Below the pieces are notes generated by a model that did not search any database, was not told where the DNA came from, and saw nothing but the letters and a program-made list of their open reading frames with translations. A stretch of DNA of 64,000 nucleotides. Source: Cepaea nemoralis. Taxonomy: Eukaryota; Mollusca; Gastropoda; Stylommatophora; Helicidae. Shown here one piece after another: positions 1-7,654 of this stretch. The stretch spans positions 62,001 through 126,000 of the forward strand of contig JACEFZ010001406.1 in assembly GCA_014155875.1 (NCBI GenBank). Direction: 5' to 3'. The position numbers were made by a program, and so were the translations under genes. Numbering within the stretch: position 1 is the stretch's first letter; every line of letters starts with the position of its first letter.

Positions 1-100
1 GCGTCCAATAGAATGTACTCTGCAGTATGCACCTGGACAGATTCAGCGACATATGCCGGGCAAAAAAAAATCGTGCAACATATTGTTTTACTTATGTGCT
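1..100. repeat. Diverged repeat shared with the upstream flank of the IFIT-like gene
   Basis: This edge segment aligns, at roughly 80% by eye, with 11165-11250. Shared blocks include CTCTGCAGTATG, ATATGCC and AATCGTGCAA. The second copy lies about 0.55 kb upstream of the IFIT-like coding exon. It could be a dispersed repeat, or the promoter-side remnant of a duplicated neighbour lying left of the window. No coding potential is evident. Confidence 0.5.
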
Positions 101-379
101 TACATTTATTAAGAGAATACATTGTTTCGAATACCTTTTTTCATTTCCGAGAACTATAACGACAGCGTGATATTCCTTCATTCTGTTAAGTTGTTTCTCA
201 ATCACCGAATCACTGTATGTAACACATCCCTGGAAAAATTGTATAAGAACACAGAGGCTATGTATATTTTAATACAGTATCTCATTAATAGTAACATAAC
301 CTGAAAATGACATAAAAGCATAGGAATCAGTATAAAGACTAAAAAAATCACATCAATTAAATGGTAAAGAATGCATTAG

Positions 380-640
380 CAACGTGAGCATGGTAGCGTA
401 GTGGCTAGATCCAGTGGAATTGGGTTCGATTCGCATCGAAGCGGATTCGAATTTTTAAATTTCACTTGGGCTCACAGGTCGAGCCAGCCCAAAATGGGTA
501 CCGGGGAATGTATTTGGAAGTAAAGTCGGCAGGCGTGATTCTGACCACATCACCAACCTGGCTCCCAAAACTGGTCCATAACGTATGAGTCTAGCACCGC
601 ATGCTCATTGGGCAAGTTCCCGTTTAACCCGTGATATTGT
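380..640 (+). mobile_element. SINE-1 copy, tRNA-derived
   Basis: The head resembles a tRNA promoter, with an A-box-like GTAGCGTAGTGGCT and a B-box-like GGGTTCGATTCG. The body (GGGCTC...GGGTACC...GAAGTAAAG...CACATCACC...TAGCACC) is repeated in the same order at 4128-4380, and its 3' part occurs at 56034-56145. Repeated occurrence with a Pol III-type head supports a SINE rather than a working tRNA gene. Confidence 0.65.
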
Positions 641-1020
641 TCACGTTAAGCCATTGGTGCAGGTGGTGGATGAAACAGAAGAACAGTCGACAGATAGTTG
701 TAGGTTATGGTCTCCAGTATGGTCACTGCTAGGGAGGAAAGCAATAGCAAACTACCTTCTTTACAACTGCCAAGACAGTCTTGTTTCATTCAATAGAGAA
801 AGTAAACGTGGACAGTCAAGATTATTTGGACATGTGATAAGAAGGAATAAACTAGAGAACTTGGTGACAACTGGCAAGATTGAGTGGAAAATATCATGGG
901 GAAGACAGAGAAGTAAATATCTAGATGCCTTAGCCACGTCGCATGGTCGAGACACGACTCTGGTGATCGTGCGATGGTGAAACATGATCGCCCACGCTTA
1001 TAGGCATGGCACATGATGTT
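640..1020 (+). mobile_element. Miniature Line-A copy: 5' leader joined to 3' end
   Basis: Bases 640-770 match the 5' leader of the Line-A copy at 1820-1990 (GGTGCAGGTGGTGGATGA, then GACAGATAGTTGTAGG, then GGTCACTGCTAGG). Bases 775-1015 match the 3' end of the same family, translating to ...FGHVIRRNKLENLVTTGKI..., the RT C-terminal tail. Everything between (endonuclease and RT core) is missing. The copy ends with the family's GGCATGGCACATGATG tail. Confidence 0.7.
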
Positions 1021-1651
1021 GTTCGTATGCCCAATGCACCTTAAGAGATATAAAGACTCCTTTACTCACTTTACTTGCATTAGGAACATATTAAGAACAT
1101 ATACACCGGTATCTATGAAGTACCAGATGCCTAACGTCTAGGTAATGAGATAATATAGGCTGTATTTTTAATGACTGAAGTTTTTTTGAAGGGTAAATAA
1201 AAAACTTGAAACGGCAATATTTTCAAAATCCCCACAGTCATTAAAAGTACACCATGTACAACCACAGGGGGTTTTATTGGACTGGAAGTAGATTAACTGA
1301 TAAAGTGCAATGAGATGATTTAATCGTCTTATGCAATCCTCTTAATATGATATAAAATACAACATGCCTGCTACCATATTAACAACTCTTAGGTCATAAC
1401 TATGACACACCCCTACTTCCAATTTTCCGCCATCCATTTTTGTTAGGTCCAAACCTACTTTATGTATGGCCCTGAATTTGTTATAAATTCAGGTAGTGTG
1501 TGTATGTGTGTGGGTGTTGCTGTGATAAAACACAAACAATAACCATCAGATATTGCTACTGACGATGATAGAATGGTGCAAAGGATTGTTTGGGTTGAGG
1601 TGTATTTTCTCATCATTGGCAATTTTTCGTTTTTGCGAGTTAATCACAAAT
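1021..1651. other. No gene recognised
   Basis: AT-rich sequence with a short TG-rich run near 1497-1515. No coding signature, tRNA-like head or repeat shared with the rest of the window was seen, apart from the target-site duplication that begins at 1652. Confidence 0.5.
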
Positions 1652-1668
1652 ATGCCCCAAAATATGCA

Positions 1669-3665
1669 CGGTAGCGGAGTAGGGGTATCCCCTATCAAAG
1701 GAGAAGTAAGGCGCCTCCTTCCCTCCGCTAGCCTACGGGACACCCTTGGGCAAGGTGGAGTACCCTTTTAGCCGCCCCCCCCCCCACCCCCGCGATCAGG
1801 GTTACGTGAAACCATGGGTGCAGGTGGTGGATGAAGATGTGGAGCAGCCGACAGATAGTTGTAGGTTATGGTCTCCACCTTCACGGTGGTAGGCAGAGGA
1901 TCTCTTTTTTGAAGAGACAATGGCTACGGTCACTGACCAGTATGGTCACTGCTAGGAAGGAAAGCAATGGCAAACTACCTTCTTTACAGATGCCAAGAAA
2001 ATCATGTTGTGTGGGCAGAGAAATTGAAAAACAACACAACAGTAAAAATGCGAAACTAATGCACAAAAGAATTCAGGAGTTTACTAATCAAAGAACACGT
2101 ACATCAGCAGGCTGCCTAAAAACAAAAGATGGAAGAGTCATAATAGAAAAAGATCAGATCTTACGTGTATGGTCAGATTACGTGAAAAACCTTTATGACG
2201 ATAACAGAGATGTTCAAAATAATAATGAAGGACCAGCAATTTTGAAGATGGAGGTTCAGAATGCTCTTAACCATATGAAATCTGGCAAGACCCCCGGTCC
2301 AGACAGCGTCACAACAGAAATGATTAATGCTTTAGAAGAATATGGAATAGATGTTTTTATTGCAATCCCAAAGAAATCAGGAGCCTTGGAATGTGATCAA
2401 CGTCGAACAATTAGTATAATGAGTCACATCACGAAGATTTTGCTAAGAATTATCATGCAAAGAGTTAGGAGGAAAATACAACCTGAAATAGGAGAAGAAC
2501 AATGTGGGTTTGTAGTAGGCAAGGGTACAGTAAATGCTATGTATATACTGAAAACCGTAATCGAACGTTCTATAGAAGTAAACAAAGATCTACACCTTTG
2601 CTTTATTGACTATACAAAGGCTTTCGATAAAGTGAGACATGTTTACATGATAAGGATGCTTGAAGATCTACAAATTGATGGAAAAGACCTTAGATTTGTA
2701 AAAAAAACAAACATATATTGGAAACAACAAACTGTCATAAGAGTTGATAATGAAGTAAGCCAATATCAGCCTCTTAAGAGAGGTGTGAGACAGGGATGTG
2801 TAATGTCTTCAGATCTGTTTTCCCTGTACAGTGAAAATATTTTCAGAAATATTGAAGATATGGAAGGAATCAACATTGGGAGACGATGCATCAATAACAT
2901 TAGATATGCAGATGATACAGTATTGATTACAGACAATGAACAGGACCTGCAAAATTTAGTAGATGCGGTTGTTACACACAGTAAACAACTAGGGTTAGAA
3001 TTAAATTGTAAAAAGACAGATTATGGTCGTCACTAGGAAGAACGAAAAACCACAATGTAATATACAAGTAAATGTGAATATTCTTCAACAAGTGAATAGG
3101 TACAATTATCTCGAAACAGTAATAAAATCTGATGGGAGATGCCTTGAAGAGATTAGAACAAGAATCGCCATGGCAAATGTAGCCTTTAGCAAGATGAAAA
3201 ACATACTGACCAATAAAAAGATGTCAATTGAAACGAGAAAAAGAGTGTTGAGATGCTACATAGAACCTGTACTCTTATATCGATGTGAAGCTTGGACAAT
3301 GAGCAGTCAGGCTGAAAAACATCTGATGGCTGTAGAAATGTGGTTTCTGAGGAAAATGCAAAGAATTCCATGGACAGCCAGAAAGACCAATGAACAAGTC
3401 CTTCAAGAAACAAGTGAAGATCGTAAACTGCTTAGAGAACATTAGACGTAGACAGTCACAATGTTTTGGGCATGTTATGAGAAGAAATGATTTGGAGAAC
3501 TTGGTAACAACTGGTAAGATCGAGGGGAACAGACCAAGGGGATGGCTTGGCCTTGTGGCATGGTCGAGACAGAAGCACGGAGCTAATCCACGACTCTGTT
3601 GATCTAGTGAGATGGCAGAACATGACCGTCCACGCTTACCAGCATGGCACATGATGGATGGATGA
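1669..3665 (+). mobile_element. Line-A non-LTR retrotransposon, internally deleted, with 17-bp TSD
   Basis: The element is bounded by a perfect 17-bp direct repeat, ATGCCCCAAAATATGCA, at 1652-1668 and 3666-3682. That is the target-site duplication expected of target-primed reverse transcription. It starts CGGTAGCGG and has a GC-rich leader with a C-tract near 1774-1790. The leader is also found at 61888-62170 in front of a different LINE coding region. RT sequence follows, then a 3' tail GCATGGCACATGATGGATGG. The AP-endonuclease domain is absent, so this is a 2-kb internally deleted insertion that nevertheless kept both ends. Confidence 0.85.
1990..3602 (+). pseudogene. Line-A reverse transcriptase, frameshifted
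   Basis: Reverse transcriptase of a non-LTR retrotransposon. Motifs in order are GKTPGPDSV, an RTIS...SH block, LCFIDYTKAFDKV (palm aspartates), GVRQGCVMSSDLFSLY and NIRYADDTVL (YADD catalytic pair near 2910). The thumb and tail follow (YNYLETVIKSDGR, CEAWT, FGHVMRRNDLENLVTTGKI). The frame breaks near 3010-3025 and again near 3400-3440. A stretch usually present between EEYGIDVF and IAIPKK is missing near 2345-2365. Resembles the endonuclease/RT LINEs common in invertebrates; clade not assigned. Non-functional as read. Confidence 0.85.
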
Positions 3666-3682
3666 ATGCCCCAAAATATGCA

Positions 3683-3838
3683 ACAAGAGGAAGAGTGTTC
3701 AGGTGCTATAGAACCTGTACTTTTGTATGGATGTGAAGCATGGACAATGAGCAGACAAGCTGATATTGTAAGAATGCGAAACATGACCGCCAAAGCTTAT
3801 CGGCATGGCACATGATGATGATGCCCCGAAAAAAAGAG
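3683..3838 (+). mobile_element. Second Line-A 3' fragment
   Basis: AAGAGTGTT...GTGCTATAGAACCTGTACT matches Line-A at about 3241-3270, and the segment ends with CATGACCGCC...GCATGGCACATGATGATGATG, the family tail. It lies directly beyond the TSD of the 1669-3665 copy, so that copy landed beside or inside an older relative. Confidence 0.6.
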
Positions 3839-3993
3839 GGCATATATTTAGAAAGAACAACTCTCACTCGGCTGGTAGCTTTTGCCAGAGACACGGGCGT
3901 GGACAGGTATGCCTTGTATATCCCACATCTTCTCTGCGCCGCAGCTTTAGACAACTGTTTACATTGACTAACACTGATGTTAGATAGTTGTGG

Positions 3994-4016
3994 GAAAAGG
4001 GGGGGGGGGGGGGGGA
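3994..4016 (+). repeat. Poly(G) tract
   Basis: A G homopolymer of about 18-20 bases sits inside a 150-bp stretch of unrecognised sequence. The length may be an assembly estimate. Confidence 0.8.
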
Positions 4017-4127
4017 AGAGCAACTGGCTTTATTATTATTATAACATGCTGGCGATATATTATCAATAGCTATTGCAGTCTGATGTGTGCCAAGCATTGG
4101 TCATGTTATTATAAAGAATTATACGAG

Positions 4128-4380
4128 AGCTGCTTTAACGTAGTGGCTAGAAGCTCGCCTGCCTATCGGATGGTCATTTGTTCGAGTCCGAAGCGAATTT
4201 TTAAAAATATTGTCTGGGCTCCCAGGACGATCCTGCCTAAATGGGTACCAGGAAATGTCTAAGGAAGTAAAGGCAGCCGGTGAAATTATTATCAGATCAC
4301 CTACCGAGTGCCGATTGGTCAGAAAAATATATGGGTTTAGCACCATATATCCAATGCATCTTAAGGCTTGTATGGGATCC
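4128..4380 (+). mobile_element. SINE-1 copy
   Basis: Matches the 380-640 copy: GTAGTGGCTAG head, TTCGAGTCCG B-box-like block, GAATTTTTAAA, GGGCTC, AATGGGTACC, GGAAGTAAAG, GATCACC and TTTAGCACC. It abuts the RT fragment of Line-D on its right. Confidence 0.65.
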
Positions 4381-4394
4381 TATAGGGAGTGCTA

Positions 4395-4784
4395 GCATTA
4401 AGGAGGAGTGGTTACACAGCTATCTGATTCCCTTGCCGAAGAATGGCACAGACCACACAAAAATTCAGGGATATCGAGTTATAACCATGAAGAATACAAT
4501 AGGCAAGCTGCTGGAGAAGTTAATTGCCAGGAAAATATCAAGCCAGCTGGAAAAGCAAGGTGTTTTCCCCTAATCTGGGAGGGTGCCGTCAAAAAAGAGA
4601 AACCTGGACCAATGCAGCAGTTTTTGCCCATGATGTTTATGAAGGTTTCTCTCAGGCATTGAAGCCTTTGCTGCAGCGATTGATCTTGAGGACGTGTACA
4701 AAAAAGTACCTTTGGATTTTCTAATGCTTCAGCTTCTTGAACTCAAGATAAGTCCGTTCCTCCTTAGTTGGATCGCTGTAGCCC
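4395..4784 (+). pseudogene. Line-D reverse transcriptase N-terminal part, broken
   Basis: Translates in pieces to WLHSYLIPLPKNGTDH, then QGYRVITMKNTIGKLLEKL, the start of an RT domain (Pro-Lys-X-Gly, YRxIT, GKLLEK). After a frameshift near 4570 it continues as EDVYKKVPLDFLMLQLLEL, the palm region. It is cut at about 4784 by SINE-2. The same element appears to resume at 6485 with GSPLSPVLFNAY, so later insertions split one LINE. Confidence 0.65.
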
Positions 4785-4785
4785 A

Positions 4786-5040
4786 GGGAGTCTCTGTGGG
4801 GAAGTGGTCAAGCTGTTTGACTCGTGCTCCGAAGGTTGTGGGTTCAATTCCGGACCGCGCCCTTCAGTTTATGAGTTTAATTTTTCGGAGACTCCTGTGA
4901 GTCGTCGCGAAAAGCTACGGAGTTCGTGCTTTGTGCGACGCTTTCCGTGCTGCGGAAAGAGACCGAGCCATATGGGATAAAACCCGGTGCAATGAAGTCA
5001 ACCCTGTCGACTTTTAAGCGACTTTGTAAGCTGTAGCCCT
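4786..5040 (+). mobile_element. SINE-2 copy, tRNA-derived
   Basis: The A-box-like GGGGAAGTGGTCAAGC and B-box-like GGGTTCAATTCCGG are spaced as in a type-2 Pol III promoter. The body runs TTTCGGAGACT, GTCGTCGC, TACGGAGTTCGTGC, GAGCCATATGGGATAAAACC and GTCGACTTTTAAGC. Three other copies lie at 5970-6235 (+), 18690-18935 (-) and 52440-52702 (-). Confidence 0.8.
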
Positions 5041-5483
5041 CTTCCAACGGAAAGTAGTTTTTAGATGTGGCAGTTGGACTTCGGAACCAACAATACATCC
5101 TGGCCTATAGTGTGTTTTGCCTCAATATAAAATTCAATATCTCAGTAACCAACTGAGGGAAAATGATGAGATTTCGCGTATAACCTTATCATTATGTCCA
5201 CCCAACCAAAAAAAAAAATTTTGTTCTGGAGATTGTACAGCAGATTTCAATGTTTGTTTATATGCGGTATATAATTTACGGCTTAGAGATCAAGTCCATC
5301 ATTTTAAAAGTATTACAGCTTCACCAAGACACATCCACGCTTTTTTGAAATTGTCTTGTGATTTTCGTTTTGGCATTTCGTTTTGGTATTGTTCAGAGGT
5401 GTCTCCAATGGGGGTTCTTTCATGAAACGTGATTATATAAATAAACTAGCTGACTCGGCCCGGCTTCGCCCAGCTCCTGGCGG

Positions 5484-5489
5484 AGATAG

Positions 5490-5568
<79 letters not shown>

Positions 5569-5581
5569 CATCCATCCATCC

Positions 5582-5617
<36 letters not shown>

Positions 5618-5618
5618 G
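5484..5618 (+). repeat. (ATCT)n microsatellite
   Basis: About 34 tandem ATCT/ATCC tetranucleotides, with a short ATCC interruption near 5567-5582. It follows GACTCGGCCCGGCTTCGCCC, a GC-rich box often seen at repeat boundaries in invertebrates. Confidence 0.95.
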
Positions 5619-5969
5619 TCACGAAGACTCAAAGCGGGTCTGTCACCCATGTGTACGTATGAACAAACTACACAGACAGCTGAACAGATCCTTAAAAATG
5701 GAAACATAGTGACTAAATTGCGGTATCATTTCTGGTCACTCCATACGCACATTAACGCACAGCTATTTGGAAGATTTCACGAACTCAATATAAAAAGCTA
5801 ACATGAATACTTGTGTCCACTTTATTAACCAGCAGCTGAAGAAACAAGAAGGAAATGAAAAATAAGGTAAGAAATATATTCCTTCTACTTTCCTGTTAAT
5901 TTACAAATTATTTACCCCATGCCTCTGTAAATTCTCTGTCTTTACTAATATTACACTTTGCACCCCTCT

Positions 5970-6235
5970 CGGGATTCTCCGTGGTGAAGTGGTCAAGCCG
6001 TCTGACTCGGGCTCCGAAGGTTGTATGTTCGATTCAGGGCCGCGTCCTTCATTTCACGAGTGCATTTTTTCGGAGACTTCCGAGGGTCGTCGCTGGAGCT
6101 ACGGAGTTCGTGCTTTGTTCGACGCTTTCCGCGCTGCGGAAAGAAACTGAGCCATATGGGATAAAACCCGGTGCAATGCAGCCGACCCTGTCGACTTTTA
6201 AGCTAGTTCTTTCATTGCACCCACTCCCATACGAA
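5970..6235 (+). mobile_element. SINE-2 copy inside Rep-X
   Basis: TGGTGAAGTGGTCAAGC and TTCGATTCAGGGCC form the Pol III-like head, and the body GGAGACTTCC...GAGCCATATGGGATAAAACC...CCCTGTCGACTTTTAAGC matches the other copies. The same SINE lies at the same place in the inverted Rep-X copy, so it predates Rep-X duplication. Confidence 0.8.
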
Positions 6236-6484
6236 TCCGGATACGCCTTGTGTGTCATCTGAATTGGCGGGGCTTCCATTACTGTAAACATAAATTTGTT
6301 AGCGAGAAATCACTAGTTGTTCAGCAAAACATCAAAGAAATGTCGCCGCTTTCGATGATTTAAGTTGTTTTTGGACCTATCAAAGACATATTCCTTGGGT
6401 GGGGGTAAATATAAGACGGCTGGAAAAATTTCATAACGATGCAACAGACAGTTTTCAAAATAATTGATCGTGAATGAAGGCATT

Positions 6485-7620
6485 CTTTGTGGGACATACT
6501 ATAACACAGAGATCACCATTGTCTCCGGTGCTGTTCAACGCCTACACTGTGAGAATCATCAGCGAGCAGATCACTGGCCCGCGGAGGACCACTGTCATAT
6601 GCCGATGATGTTTTAGTGTATCGTCAGGGTAAGGATAGAGATCAGGTTGCTGTGGAACTGTAAACCGAACTCAATCGCATAAGTACTTTGTGTGCTGAAG
6701 CCGGGACAATGGTCAACCCAACAAAGGCAACAGTGACGTGGTTCTCTTTGAATAATCAAGGTCGTGGATGGGTCAAGCCGAAGACATTCTTCAACAGGTG
6801 TGTTCACTTGAGGACTTAGAACCTGGCGAGGAGTGGGTAAAAGTGCCAACAGATTTCTGCACGTCCTTTTCAGTCTGCATCTAACTAGACAGAAAATGCA
6901 GACAAGAAAATCCGGCTGCTGTGGAGGCGGAAATATAATCTTTGAATTTCGAGACGGATTTCCTTAGATTTCCTTAGACGGTGATGCTGTCATATACACA
7001 GATGGGTCGGTCGTCCGACATGTGAGAAGCTCATGGGCCTTTACGGCGCGGGCCGGAGGGAGACTTGTGAAGGAGGACTCTGGTGCTTTTGTTTAGACCA
7101 CAAGTAGCCTGACTATGGAAGTCATGGCAGAAAGTAAAGCAATAACATGGCTCGAGACACAGATATTCAATAGGGCATGTTTCCTTAGCGACTCAATGAG
7201 CATGCTCAAGAGGATAGAGACGGGGTGGATCCGAAGAGAATGTTTGCTGTCTCTGGAGCGGTCTCGGCTGACAAAGATAGTTTCATCTTCGTGCCATGGC
7301 ATGCGGGAATACAAGGAAATGAGCGGGCTGACAAGCTCGCAGGTAAGGCTACTGTGGAGGGCGGACGCGCCATGGACCAGGCTGACATTCTGAATGCTCT
7401 ACGAGAAGTAAGACTTTTGCGAGAACCAAGTGATGAATGCGAATCTACAACCATGGTCAGACTGCGAGAACAGCAAATTAATAGAGGTGTGGCCAAACAA
7501 GAACACTACGCAGGAAGCCAAAGAAGATTTATAAACTAACACAGAACTGGTGTCGTTAGCCACTACACGCTGCGGAATTTGCTGAGGAGGGGATCCGATC
7601 ACTTATGGACTGAATGGTTC
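6485..7620 (+). pseudogene. Line-D RT palm and RNase H region, broken
   Basis: Non-LTR element of the type that carries RNase H. The RT part reads GSPLSPVLFNAY then LSYADDVLVYRQG (YADD near 6600). RNase H follows: IYTDGS at about 6994-7011 (first Asp), LTMEVMA (Glu) near 7105, LSDSMSML (second Asp) near 7189, and HAGIQGNERADKLAG (last Asp) near 7290-7340. Reading requires several frame changes, and a stop lies near 7097. The sequence downstream to 7620 still looks like LINE tail. It lies just downstream of the IFIT-like gene in convergent orientation. Confidence 0.75.
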
Positions 7621-7654
7621 GATGTGCAATGAGGATAATCTGTCGACTAACTAA

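Larger units (their letters stand above)
5105..6484 (+). mobile_element. Rep-X composite repeat, copy 1
   Basis: A 1.4-kb unit whose blocks reappear inverted and in the same order at 18340-19385. These include the AATATAAAATTC start, the block around TGTACAGCAGATTTCAATG, GCTGAAGAAACAAGAAGG, an embedded SINE-2, and TCATAACGATGCAACAGAC near the right end. This copy also has a (GATA)n array and about 350 bp that the other copy lacks. No transposase or TIR was recognised. It interrupts Line-D. Confidence 0.65.

Noticed and set aside
4786..5040. A tRNA-like sequence that could be called a tRNA gene
   Set aside because: The A/B-box head is followed by a 170-bp conserved body repeated at three other sites, so it is a SINE. 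The same reasoning applies to SINE-1 and SINE-3 to SINE-6; no true tRNA gene was found.
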